DNA of 64,000 nt, from assembly GCF_000306235.2 (NCBI RefSeq), contig NZ_AKWZ02000010.1, forward strand, positions 868,001 to 932,000, written 5' to 3'. The position numbers and the translations under genes are program-made. Shown in pieces: positions 18,781 to 27,236 of the stretch. How positions within the stretch are numbered: position 1 is the first letter of the stretch; every line of letters starts with the position of its first letter. Source of the DNA: Leptospira fainei serovar Hurstbridge str. BUT 6 (GTDB taxonomy: Bacteria; Spirochaetota; Leptospiria; Leptospirales; Leptospiraceae). The notes beneath the pieces were generated by a model. That model made no database searches, was not told where the DNA came from, and saw only the letters and a list, made by a program, of their open reading frames with translations.

Positions 18781-19071
18781 TTATTGTTCTTCGCCGGCAG
18801 GTTCTGTAGTAGAGTGAGCTGGAGGAGTAGTCTCAGACTTAGTTCCTTCTTCTTTACCCTTTTTAGCTCCTTTTTTGGCCTTTTTGTGATGTTTCTTCTT
18901 AGATTTCTTTTTCTTACCCTTTTTACCTTTATGCTCGGATTTGGAAGCGCCGGAATCGTGAGTTTGGGCAGGTTCGTCACCCGCTGCATCTTGTGCAGTA
19001 AGTCCGTTGAAGCCAAAAAGAGCGATCGCGGAAACGAGAAGGGAAGCTAGAATTTTTTTAAATAGAGTCAT
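18781..19071 (-). CDS. Small exported lysine-rich protein
   Basis: The 96-residue protein has a clear signal peptide (MTLFKKILASLLVSAIALFGFNGLTAQ, cleavage near TAQ). The mature part is low-complexity: a central lysine cluster (GKKGKKKKSKKKHHKKAKKG) between Glu/Thr/Ser/Pro-rich ends. It should be disordered and very basic in the centre. Such a protein could bind acidic envelope polymers, nucleic acid or lipopolysaccharide, but no family assignment is possible. It has its own strong terminator and no operon partner. Confidence 0.72.
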   Translation of the reverse strand: MTLFKKILASLLVSAIALFGFNGLTAQDAAGDEPAQTHDSGASKSEHKGKKGKKKKSKKKHHKKAKKGAKKGKEEGTKSETTPPAHSTTEPAGEEQ

Positions 19072-19154
19072 AGTAGTCTACCTATGCTTAGGTTGGTTTT
19101 AATGCCTTACTTTTATTATAATGGAAGGCAAATCAAATCGAATTTAGCAAAAAA

Positions 19155-19850
19155 TTAATTTTCCAGGCGAGAGGGTCGCCATTTTGAAGGAGTCTCGACG
19201 GCATCCGTTAGACGATCCAAAAATTTGGATTTAGGTATTTCATACGCTCCTAGATTTAACGTAACGGGATTCATTTGCTGAGTATCGAATAGTATAAAGC
19301 CGTCTTTTTTCAATAACTGAAATAAATGATAGAGTCCGATCTTTCCGAAATCCGGTTCGAAAGAGAACATCGATTCCCCGGCAAAGAATTTTCCAATCGC
19401 TACACCGTAAATGCCGCCGCCCAATCTTCCGTCTTCACTCCATACTTCCAAACTATGCGCGTAACCTTCCCGATGAAATCTAGCGAACCCATTAAGAAAC
19501 GTATCGGTAATCCAAGTTTGCTCCTCAGGACGATAGGAACAGCATCGCATAACTTGATCGAAGGCTCGATTGATCGTAATAGTGTATTTTTTTTGTCGAA
19601 TTTTTCGATGAACTCGTCGACTTAAGTGGAGAACGTTAAGGTCGAAAATGGCTCGGGGATCTAGGGAAAACCAAAGAAGAGGTTTATCAGCCCACGGAAA
19701 TATTCCATGCGTGTAGGCATATAAAAGACGATCTACAGTTAAGTCACCGCCGATTCCGACCACTTCATCTTTCGTGACTCTAGGATTGGCAAAAAAATCA
19801 GAATAATCCCGAATTTTTGGAATATAGGAATCTTCCCGAGGAAATTCCAT
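19155..19850 (-). CDS. aat: Leucyl/phenylalanyl-tRNA-protein transferase
   Basis: The 231-residue protein matches Aat, which adds Leu or Phe to N-terminal Arg or Lys of proteins for N-end-rule degradation by ClpS/ClpAP. Family motifs are [59 protein letters not shown], and [18 protein letters not shown] near the C-terminus. The ATG is 3 bases after the thpR stop, so aat is the last gene of a pabBC-thpR-aat operon. Confidence 0.95.
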   Translation of the reverse strand: MEFPREDSYIPKIRDYSDFFANPRVTKDEVVGIGGDLTVDRLLYAYTHGIFPWADKPLLWFSLDPRAIFDLNVLHLSRRVHRKIRQKKYTITINRAFDQVMRCCSYRPEEQTWITDTFLNGFARFHREGYAHSLEVWSEDGRLGGGIYGVAIGKFFAGESMFSFEPDFGKIGLYHLFQLLKKDGFILFDTQQMNPVTLNLGAYEIPKSKFLDRLTDAVETPSKWRPSRLEN

Positions 19851-19853
19851 GTC

Positions 19854-20390
19854 TCACGATTCTCCCAACGAAAAGGAATCCTCAATTCGATAGATGGGTC
19901 CTTCACCGCCACTTCGACTCGAATAAATGTGAAACTCGTTCACTTCGAAAGCTGGAGCATTAATACTTTCAAATTCGTCCAAATACACCATGGCTTTGCC
20001 TTGAGCTACATCCCTTAATCTTCCGATCGTTACGTGCGGTACATACTCCCTTTTTTCAACGGAAAATCCGAAGCGTCGGCATCCCGATTCCAATGTTTTT
20101 TGTAACTCCTGCAATTCTACGGATCGATCGACTCTCACGTACAATATCGACGGGGATTTTTGCCTAAACCAACCTAACCCATTCAGACTTACCGAGAAGG
20201 GTTTTACTACAATACTCGCGCAAATTTCATGCACTTGTTCGACCTTGTCCGGGGAAATCTCCCCCAAAAAAACGAGGGTAATGTGAAAATTTTCGGGGGA
20301 AACCCATCTCGCTCCCTCCAGCCCGTAGCAGATTCCGGCCAGGACCTCCCGCACCCGATCCGGAAGAGAAATACCCAAAAAAATTCTCAT
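19854..20390 (-). CDS. thpR: RNA 2',3'-cyclic phosphodiesterase
   Basis: The 178-residue protein is a 2H phosphoesterase (LigT/ThpR). Two catalytic HxTx motifs are present: HITLVFLGE at about residue 41 and HVTIGRLRD at about residue 124. The N-terminal MRIFLGISLPD is typical. ThpR opens 2',3'-cyclic phosphates on RNA ends in the cytoplasm. Its ATG overlaps the pabBC stop by 4 bases, so translation is probably coupled. Confidence 0.93.
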   Translation of the reverse strand: MRIFLGISLPDRVREVLAGICYGLEGARWVSPENFHITLVFLGEISPDKVEQVHEICASIVVKPFSVSLNGLGWFRQKSPSILYVRVDRSVELQELQKTLESGCRRFGFSVEKREYVPHVTIGRLRDVAQGKAMVYLDEFESINAPAFEVNEFHIYSSRSGGEGPIYRIEDSFSLGES

Positions 20391-22222
20391 TCCCGATCTA
20401 TCCTCGTCACTCTTCTTATTCCTCTAACGGCATTCGTTAAGATAACTTGATCCGCCCGATCTAAATCTTCGAGTGAAAGATCCGTTTCCGAAGCGTACAA
20501 CTTATTCAATAATTTCTTTCTATAAACGCCGGGGAGAATACCGGATTTTAAAGACGGTGTGAACCATTTTCCATCGATTCTTAAAAAAATGGAATGTATC
20601 GATCCTTCCAGCAGAATCTTTTTATCGTTTAGAAAAACCGCGTCCAGATAACCCGCTTCGAAAGCCTTATAATTCTCCTTCCGGAAAATTTCCCGAACGG
20701 TCGTTTTATGTTTACTCAACGGTCCGCACTCCAAGGCTTTACCCGAAACTATAATCGGTCCTTCTTTTTTATTTTCCACAAACAACTCAACTTCCGACGA
20801 AAGTGCGCCCCTGAAATCTAGGATCATTCGAATACGGAAGTTTTTTTTATTCTCCATTTCACTTTTCTTTTTAATTTCCGAGATCGACTCGTTCCAAAGC
20901 TCTTCGGAAAACGGAAATCCGAGTTCTCGCGCGGATCGGCTCATTCTTTCCTTATGATCGTCTAAAAAATAAATGGTTCCCCTCTTAGCAACCATCGAAG
21001 TAAAAATCGAAAAATTTCCTCCGATAGAATTTAAGGATTCCGTCATAAATCTTGCTTTGGCCCAGCATTCGTTCCATTCTTCATACGGTTCGGAATCGAT
21101 CGTAATGCCGGCTCCTACACCTAACCTCCCTTTTCGTATTCCCGAAGTTTGTTCCACAAACTCCAAAGTCCGAATGGGAATAGAAACCGTTTCTCCGTTC
21201 GGCGAAAGCAAAGCAATCGCACCGGTATAAATACCTCTCTCGTCTTCCAAAGACGCGATAATTTCGACCGCCTTTAATTTAGGAGCTCCCGTAATGGAAC
21301 CGCCCGGAAAAAGGGCTTCGAAAATTTCCGATAAGCCGATTTCTTTTCGCAGAACCGACTGAACTTCGCTTACCATTTGGAAAACGGTAAAATATTCTTT
21401 GATCGAAAAGAGTCTAGGAACTCCGACCGAACCGAATTCGGAAATTCTTCCCAAATCGTTTCGAAGCAAATCCGTGATCATTAAATTTTCAGCCCTATCT
21501 TTGGGTGAATCAGCTAACTCATTTCTTAAACGAAGATCCTCTTCTTCTGTCCTTCCTCTGGGTCTCGTGCCTTTCATCGGAAAAGTCCGAATTTCCCGTC
21601 CCGTTCGTCGCCAGAAAAGTTCCGGAGAAAAAGATAAGATATCCCGCCGAGCATTATTTAAGCCTGATTCTCCAGTACGAAACCATGCCTCGTACGGAAC
21701 GAGTTGCGCTTTACGGAGATCGAAGAAAAGCTTTCCAAGTGACCCCAATTGGGCAAGGTTCAAGGGAAAAGTGTAATTAATTTGATATACGTCACCCTTT
21801 TGAAGGAATTGTTTTATCTTCAGAACGGAATTTTCAAATTCGTCGAAATCTAGAGATGATTCAAAGTCTAGGACGTAACCATCCTTATTAAAAGAAGCCT
21901 TCCATTCGACCAAATCCTCCTCGTCCAAGGTCTGATATTCGTCAAAGATTCCAAACCATATAAGTGGAGAGTCGAAAGGCGCGTCTACCTCGCATTGATC
22001 ATCGTTCAAAAAGACCGATGAGGCTTCGTAAGAGAGCCAGCCTACCGCATACAACCCGCTTAAGACCTTTAAGTCAATTTCTCGGAGGATTTTACGAACT
22101 TGACTTCGTCGATTAGTAGTAAGAACTTCTCTCGGGAAAATTATAGTAGGTTTTTCCGACGGAGAAAAGCCTTTCCCAAGAAATACAAAAGGTTGGAAAT
22201 GAGTACGCTCGAGCCAATTCAT
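20387..22222 (-). CDS. pabBC: Fused aminodeoxychorismate synthase component I and aminodeoxychorismate lyase
   Basis: The 611-residue protein joins two enzymes of the p-aminobenzoate branch of folate synthesis. Residues about 1-370 are PabB-like: GDVYQINYTFPL, RDILSFSPELFWR, FPGGSITGAPKLKAVEII and RLGVGAGITIDSEPYEEW. The C-terminal part, from about 385, is a PabC-like PLP fold IV domain with HKERMSRSARELGF and LLEGSIHSIFLR. It converts chorismate plus amino groups from a separate glutaminase to p-aminobenzoate. The PabA glutaminase is not in this window. PabB-PabC fusions of this type are known in other bacteria. It overlaps thpR by 4 bases. Confidence 0.93.
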   Translation of the reverse strand: MNWLERTHFQPFVFLGKGFSPSEKPTIIFPREVLTTNRRSQVRKILREIDLKVLSGLYAVGWLSYEASSVFLNDDQCEVDAPFDSPLIWFGIFDEYQTLDEEDLVEWKASFNKDGYVLDFESSLDFDEFENSVLKIKQFLQKGDVYQINYTFPLNLAQLGSLGKLFFDLRKAQLVPYEAWFRTGESGLNNARRDILSFSPELFWRRTGREIRTFPMKGTRPRGRTEEEDLRLRNELADSPKDRAENLMITDLLRNDLGRISEFGSVGVPRLFSIKEYFTVFQMVSEVQSVLRKEIGLSEIFEALFPGGSITGAPKLKAVEIIASLEDERGIYTGAIALLSPNGETVSIPIRTLEFVEQTSGIRKGRLGVGAGITIDSEPYEEWNECWAKARFMTESLNSIGGNFSIFTSMVAKRGTIYFLDDHKERMSRSARELGFPFSEELWNESISEIKKKSEMENKKNFRIRMILDFRGALSSEVELFVENKKEGPIIVSGKALECGPLSKHKTTVREIFRKENYKAFEAGYLDAVFLNDKKILLEGSIHSIFLRIDGKWFTPSLKSGILPGVYRKKLLNKLYASETDLSLEDLDRADQVILTNAVRGIRRVTRIDRE

Positions 22223-22275
22223 AGTGAGAAGGTCAAATACCCTTTTTTAGAAAGAAGTCCGGTAAATAAAGCGAA

Positions 22276-24420
22276 ATGATTTCTCTTCAACCTTTCACAT
22301 CCTACAAAGAAAGTAAGGTCTTTTCATCGGTAGCAAAAATCTTACTTACCGCCTTTATATACTTCCTCCTCGCTCATATAGGTTTTTATACGGCCGCTTA
22401 TTCGGGATATGCATCCCCCGTCTGGCCGGCTTCCGGTTGGGCGCTTGCTGCACTCATACTGTTCGGAAGAAAAGCGGCATTCGGCGTAATGCTCGGGTCT
22501 TTTTTCTATAATATCTCAATCAAATCCGATATTCTTTTGTCCGCGCCCTTCGCTCCGCAGTTCTGGGGAGCCATAATTATCGGAATCGGGAGCGGTACGC
22601 AAGCTTTCTTAGGGTCACTTCTTTATCATAAATTTATACCCAATATCGATCTAACACAAAAGACGTCCTTCGTAATTCGGTTTCTATGGTTTGAAACTAT
22701 AGTCTGCACGGTCAGCGCTTCGGTCGCAAATGCAGGACTCTATTTACTGGGAATCATTCCCGCGATAGCAATTCCTTCGACTTGGGTCTTTTGGTGGTTG
22801 GGTGATTCTCTAGGTGTTTTCTTATACTTTCCGTTCTTCTTGACATGGCTGAGACCGGAACGATCCCATATAAAGAAAAGCGTATTGAAGGAAACTTTCC
22901 CGATCATACTCCTATTACTTTTATTCGCGGCCGTGATTTTTAATGTCTTCCGCGTTCGCACGCTGGAAGTGGATTTTCCGATTTCTTACCTGCTAGTCAC
23001 CATGGTCGTTTGGTCCTCTCTTCAATTCGGAATCCGCGAATCCTCTTTATCACTTACTTTAATTTCGGGTCTGGCGATTTTTGGTGCCTTTCACGGTTCT
23101 TCCCAATTTATAGCTTCATCCCGGGAAATATCTTTACTTCTATTACAAAGCTTTTTATCCGCACTTTCCATTACGTCTTTACTTGTCTTATCGGTGGTCC
23201 GAGAGCGAAGAGAAGCTGAACGACAACTAATTCTTTCTCACGCGGAATTAGAGAAATTAATCAATGACCGAACACAGGAATTGAGTAAATCCAACGTCTC
23301 GTTAGGAAAAACCGAGGCGAGATATAAAGGTCTTTTCGAAAACGTACCTATCGCAATTTTCGAATGCGATTACAGTCAGGTGAAGGCGCTCCTGGATTCT
23401 CTTCCAGTCATGGGAAAATTAGAATTTTATCGATTTCTCGCCAGGAATCCATCTTTCGTAAGGGAATGTTCTCGATCCATCAGAGTTATCGATGCAAATC
23501 GCGAATCGGTAAAAATGTTTCGTGCAAAATCCAAACAGGAAGCATTTTCCGCGTCGAGAAGCATTTATAATATAGAAGAGTCTAAGGAATTTATTAAACT
23601 TCTATACTGCATTCGACAAGGATCCAGAATTTTCGAGTATGATACGTTCTTGATTTCCTGCGACGGAACGAAATTCGAAGCGACTTTGCGTTGGTCTCTC
23701 CCTCCGGAATTTGAAAAAACTTTTTCGTCCGTAATCGTAACGGCGGAAGAAATCACCGGGAAGAAGGAAGCAGAGCGCCAACTAAAAGCCTCATTACGGG
23801 AAAAAGACGTAATGCTAAAAGAAATTCACCATAGGGTAAAAAATAACTTACAAGCGATTTCAAGCCTGTTCAGCCTCCAGGCGGAATACGTCAACGACCC
23901 GAAAATACACGAGGCCTTCGCGGAAAGTCAGCATAGAATTCAAACAATGGCGCTAATACATGACGAGTTATACCAATCTAAAGATTTAGGGGATATAGAA
24001 TTTTCAGGGTATGCGGAGCGCTTATCCGGAAAAATTCGTTCAGCCTATAAGGTCGAGCCCGAAGTAACCTTAAAAATGGAGATGGAATGCTTAAACTTGG
24101 AAGTAAGTATCGCGATCCCGCTCGGATTAGTGTTAAATGAACTTCTTACGAATTGTTTTAAATACGCATTCCCCCCAGGATTCATGCCTGAATCGGGAGA
24201 AAGAATCGTTATCGTGAGAATCCGAAAAGAAAAGGAAATCGGAATTCTGGAAGTTTCGGATAATGGATTCGGCTTACCGAGCGACCTAGATCCTTTCGAA
24301 AGTCCGTCTTTCGGATTGACGTTAGTGCAGGTTTTAACCCGTCAACTAAAGGGAAAGTTGGACTTTTCGAGTTCTGCAGGCAAAGGAACGAGTTTCAGAA
24401 TTCGGTTTGCACTTCCTTAA
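22276..24420 (+). CDS. MASE1-domain sensor histidine kinase
   Basis: The 714-residue protein begins with a MASE1-type integral membrane sensor of about eight or more helices (residues about 15-310, including YSGYASPVWPASGWALAAL). A short coiled coil (EAERQLILSHAELEKLINDR) and a PAS-like region (about 345-500) follow. The HisKA_2 phospho-acceptor motif EIHHRVKNNLQAISSLFSLQ is near residue 517. A HATPase domain comes last, with NELLTNCFKYAFP and a DNGFGLP glycine box. HisKA_2 kinases usually signal through standalone response regulators. No response regulator lies beside it. A TetR gene follows 49 bases downstream. Confidence 0.9.
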   Translation: MISLQPFTSYKESKVFSSVAKILLTAFIYFLLAHIGFYTAAYSGYASPVWPASGWALAALILFGRKAAFGVMLGSFFYNISIKSDILLSAPFAPQFWGAIIIGIGSGTQAFLGSLLYHKFIPNIDLTQKTSFVIRFLWFETIVCTVSASVANAGLYLLGIIPAIAIPSTWVFWWLGDSLGVFLYFPFFLTWLRPERSHIKKSVLKETFPIILLLLLFAAVIFNVFRVRTLEVDFPISYLLVTMVVWSSLQFGIRESSLSLTLISGLAIFGAFHGSSQFIASSREISLLLLQSFLSALSITSLLVLSVVRERREAERQLILSHAELEKLINDRTQELSKSNVSLGKTEARYKGLFENVPIAIFECDYSQVKALLDSLPVMGKLEFYRFLARNPSFVRECSRSIRVIDANRESVKMFRAKSKQEAFSASRSIYNIEESKEFIKLLYCIRQGSRIFEYDTFLISCDGTKFEATLRWSLPPEFEKTFSSVIVTAEEITGKKEAERQLKASLREKDVMLKEIHHRVKNNLQAISSLFSLQAEYVNDPKIHEAFAESQHRIQTMALIHDELYQSKDLGDIEFSGYAERLSGKIRSAYKVEPEVTLKMEMECLNLEVSIAIPLGLVLNELLTNCFKYAFPPGFMPESGERIVIVRIRKEKEIGILEVSDNGFGLPSDLDPFESPSFGLTLVQVLTRQLKGKLDFSSSAGKGTSFRIRFALP

Positions 24421-24469
24421 AGAGAAAAGTCCTTGCACCCCACCTACTTTCGAACGAGTAAGGATTGCA

Positions 24470-25096
24470 ATGAAAGCAAAGCCCCCTAGTCCAATTGCAA
24501 ATCGCGCAGAGGCGCGAAGGGAACAAATATTAGAAGCTGCCTTAGAGGTATTTTCCGAAAAGGGGTATTATGAAGCGGGAATTGCCGATATAGCCGGAAA
24601 ATTAAACATCGGTCACGGGACTTGCTATAGATATTTCAAAAATAAACTCGATATTCTCCACGCAATCGTAGATAGAATTTTATTCGGAATGATCGAGGTA
24701 GTTCGAAACGAAAGTCCCGATAAATCCAATAGTCTGGAGGAATATCGACAACAGATTCTCAACATAGGCGAGAAATTTTTTCTGCTTTTCGGTAATGATC
24801 CTCGACAAGGAAAAATCGTCTTTTTCGACGCGATGGGCCTGGACGAAGCGATTCAAAGAAAGGTCCGACTTGGGATCGATAAGAGCGCGAAACTGACCGA
24901 GCTTTATTTGAAGAACGGAGTTCGAAAAGAATTTCTCCGAAAAGATCTGGATACGAGGATCGCGTCCCAAGCAATTAATGCGATGATGTTTGAAGGAATT
25001 CGAATCAGCGTTTCATCCGGTAAGGATCCTAAATTTGCAAGGCGTTGGATGGAAGAGATGCCTAAACTTATGCTGGAAGGGATGAAAAAAAAATAA
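24470..25096 (+). CDS. TetR/AcrR family transcriptional regulator
   Basis: The 208-residue protein has a canonical TetR N-terminal helix-turn-helix (REQILEAALEVFSEKGYYEA, then IADIAGKLNIGHGTCYRYFKNK). Its helical ligand domain includes a KFARRWMEEMPKLMLEGMKKK end. I chose the ATG at 24470 because AAGGA lies 6 bases before it. An earlier in-frame ATG at 24407 lies inside the kinase gene. Possible targets are itself or the palindrome-bearing promoter at 26228-26256, one gene away; that link is inference. Confidence 0.9.
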   Translation: MKAKPPSPIANRAEARREQILEAALEVFSEKGYYEAGIADIAGKLNIGHGTCYRYFKNKLDILHAIVDRILFGMIEVVRNESPDKSNSLEEYRQQILNIGEKFFLLFGNDPRQGKIVFFDAMGLDEAIQRKVRLGIDKSAKLTELYLKNGVRKEFLRKDLDTRIASQAINAMMFEGIRISVSSGKDPKFARRWMEEMPKLMLEGMKKK

Positions 25097-25127
25097 GTAC
25101 CGAACGGGAATTTTTCGCCCGGTACTT
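25095..25127. terminator. Bidirectional hairpin between convergent genes
   Basis: AAGTACCG and CGGTACTT form an 8-bp outer stem around an inner GGG/CCC pairing with a T-rich loop. It lies between the TetR gene and the convergent hydrolase lipoprotein gene. Confidence 0.6.
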
Positions 25128-25148
25128 CTTCATAGTTCTGGCAGTCTC

Positions 25149-26096
25149 TTATTTAGAAGCTATAAAATCCTCGAAATCCTTTACGGTCTTATCCGGAATC
25201 TCCTCCATAGGAATATGCCCTGCACCTTCATATACTTCGAATCTTGCTCTAGGTAAATCCTGCTTCCAATTTCCGAAATATTCGTAAGTAAGCCATTCAT
25301 CTTTCGTTCCCCACATTACCATGATGGGTCGTGCTATTCGATTAATTCCTGCCGACAAATTCGGATTCGTAAATTTTTCTCGAGCAAGCACGAAGAAATA
25401 ATTGTACGCCTTACGGTTGCCTTCCCTCATAGACAGGTCCGAATACCTGTCTTTGATTTCCTGGGTGACCTTGCTCTTTTCTCCGTATACTTGCTCCACG
25501 CTAGAATCTATCAGAAATTTCGGGAGAACATACTTTGCGAAAGGACTTACCAACGGATGACTTCCAAACGCAATCATAGGCGGTAACGGTTGCGCATATC
25601 CGACTGCGTCGATTAAGACCAATTTCTGCACTTTTCCGGGAAATTGAAGAGTATAATTCCAGGAAATATAACCGCCCATCGAATTACCGACCAAGTAAAA
25701 CTTATCGACCTTCAATGCGGTCAAAAACTTATTCAGAGTTCGAACTCCTTCCTCAAGATCCAGTTTATTGATATCCGAATTAGGTCCGGTCAATCCGTGT
25801 CCCGGTAAATCAAGTCTTATGACGCGGTATTTATGTTTTAACTTCTCGCTCCAAGCGTCCCAAGTATGGAGAGAAGAGCAGACTCCATGCAACAAAACGA
25901 TTACCGGGCCGCTTCCCACATCCTTATAGTGGATATTAAGATCGTCGATTTGAACAAACTTCGATTCGGAATTCGCGTACTTAGATTTCAATTCATTCAA
26001 GGGAATGGAACCCACACCCAAAAATCGACACGAACCAAGTAGCAAAAGAAAAGTAAGGAAGAGTCTCTTTATTTCGAATATTTTCTTTCGATTCAC
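25149..26096 (-). CDS. Alpha/beta-hydrolase lipoprotein
   Basis: A GTG at 26096 with GAGG 7 bases before it gives 315 residues. The start is a lipoprotein signal (LFLTFLLLLGSCRF, lipobox GSC). The alpha/beta-hydrolase fold follows: oxyanion motif VLLHGVCSSLHTW and the nucleophile elbow VGNSMGGYIS at about residue 137. The acid may be in MWGTKDEW and the catalytic His is in GAGHIPMEE. Its substrate may be an ester or epoxide but cannot be told from sequence. It is lipid-anchored to an envelope membrane. The gene is divergent from the next membrane-protein gene, which has a palindromic promoter. Confidence 0.88.
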   Translation of the reverse strand: MNRKKIFEIKRLFLTFLLLLGSCRFLGVGSIPLNELKSKYANSESKFVQIDDLNIHYKDVGSGPVIVLLHGVCSSLHTWDAWSEKLKHKYRVIRLDLPGHGLTGPNSDINKLDLEEGVRTLNKFLTALKVDKFYLVGNSMGGYISWNYTLQFPGKVQKLVLIDAVGYAQPLPPMIAFGSHPLVSPFAKYVLPKFLIDSSVEQVYGEKSKVTQEIKDRYSDLSMREGNRKAYNYFFVLAREKFTNPNLSAGINRIARPIMVMWGTKDEWLTYEYFGNWKQDLPRARFEVYEGAGHIPMEEIPDKTVKDFEDFIASK

Positions 26097-26227
26097 AGGA
26101 TTACCTCATTAACTAAGTTAACCCATCCAATGACCACATCTAAGACTTTTAAGAAAACTCGGTAAAGTCGATTTTACTCGGATCTCCTCTTTTTCAAATC
26201 CAACTCCCTAATTTTACGATTTCCGTA

Positions 26228-26256
26228 TTGACAAAACTGAATGACATGTCATTCTT
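26228..26256 (+). promoter_or_regulatory. Promoter with perfect 16-bp palindromic operator
   Basis: A consensus -35 (TTGACA, 26228-26233) is followed by the perfect palindrome GAATGACATGTCATTC at 26239-26254. The palindrome fills the spacer and reaches the expected -10, where only a weak hexamer (CATTCT) is seen. Position and symmetry fit a repressor site, for example of a TetR-family protein. Confidence 0.6.
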
Positions 26257-26284
26257 TATTCAATTCCTTTTGGAGATAATTGAA

Positions 26285-27181
26285 ATGGTTCAAGTAGACG
26301 TTTTTTGGTCGTACGGATTAGGAGCCGGTTACGCTATCGCAGCCGCCAGGCAAATCAGAAAATTACAAGAAGGAGAAACGGCTCCGGGAAGCCTGGCTTC
26401 GGTTTCTCAAAAACAAAAGCCGGTTTCTTTTTGGAAGAATACGTATTTCATAGCGAATCTGCTGTATTTATCGCTGCTATTCGCACCATCAGGTCTGTAC
26501 CTTGTTTGGCAGTTTACAAGTTGGGAAACGATGCATGCCGGCGATAAAGGAATGCCCGGCTGGCTTGTAGCGCTATTCGGCTTAACGAATATTTCACAGG
26601 GAATTTTAGGTTTCTGGGTAGTTTGGGCTCTCCTGAAAGCAGGAAAAGCCTTCCAGGCATATCTTCAAATTCCTCTCGGTTATTTCGGAATGTTTTTCCT
26701 GCTAGTTCATGGGTGGGACGGATCCGGTTATATGAGATTTTTCTCTCCGACCAAGGATGCTTTTCAAAACGATTGGACTTGGTTAACCGCTCAACATTGG
26801 CTTTTATCGGACGTTGCCATCACCTTATATGCGATGGGAATTATCCTAATCCCGACTTTGATCGTATCCTTGCTAAAGATCGAACGGGAAGGATGGGAGA
26901 CCTCCGTTTCTCCTGAGCTTCCCATCGTATCATCACCTTCGGCGATAGGATCAACAGTCGCTTTCTTTGCGACGGTATTCGTAGGTTCGCTCGGTTTTGC
27001 GATTGTTTCTAGTTTACTCATTCACCAGCTAGGTTGGTTTATCGGCGTGCTGTCTTCCGTCATCGCGATCTACATATTCGGGATCGGAAAGTTCGGAATA
27101 TTTCCTTTTTTATACAAAAAGGTTTTACAACTTCCATCGGAAACACGAACGACTCAAGCGTTCGCCCGATCGGCCGTGTAA
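26285..27181 (+). CDS. Hypothetical multi-pass membrane protein
   Basis: No family recognised. The ATG at 26285 has GGAG 9 bases upstream and gives 298 residues. An in-frame TTG at 26228 is actually the -35 box, so it is not the start. There are about six or seven membrane helices, for example YFIANLLYLSLLFAPSGLYL, GWLVALFGLTNISQGILGFW, WLLSDVAITLYAMGIILIP and STVAFFATVFVGSLGFAIVS. No transporter signature or catalytic motif was seen. The operator-like palindrome in its promoter suggests it is induced by a specific signal. Confidence 0.78.
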   Translation: MVQVDVFWSYGLGAGYAIAAARQIRKLQEGETAPGSLASVSQKQKPVSFWKNTYFIANLLYLSLLFAPSGLYLVWQFTSWETMHAGDKGMPGWLVALFGLTNISQGILGFWVVWALLKAGKAFQAYLQIPLGYFGMFFLLVHGWDGSGYMRFFSPTKDAFQNDWTWLTAQHWLLSDVAITLYAMGIILIPTLIVSLLKIEREGWETSVSPELPIVSSPSAIGSTVAFFATVFVGSLGFAIVSSLLIHQLGWFIGVLSSVIAIYIFGIGKFGIFPFLYKKVLQLPSETRTTQAFARSAV

Positions 27182-27184
27182 GCG

Positions 27185-27220
27185 TTATTCTCTAAGTCCT
27201 TTGAATCGAGAATAATTCAA
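27185..27220. terminator. Possible bidirectional terminator with alternative hairpins
   Basis: TTATTCTC (27185-27192) can pair with GAGAATAA (27208-27215). Alternatively TTGAAT pairs with ATTCAA (27202-27220). It lies between convergent genes, AT-rich, with A/T runs on both sides. Confidence 0.4.
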
Positions 27221-27236
27221 AAATTTAAGCCTTAGT

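Noticed and set aside
18625..19050. A plus-strand open frame of 141 codons
   Set aside because: It is antisense to the lysine-rich exported protein; its composition (runs of Phe and Leu from the Lys cluster) shows it is a shadow.
26228..26284. A TTG start at 26228 for the membrane-protein gene
   Set aside because: That TTG is part of the TTGACA -35 box; the ATG at 26285 has a proper GGAG site.
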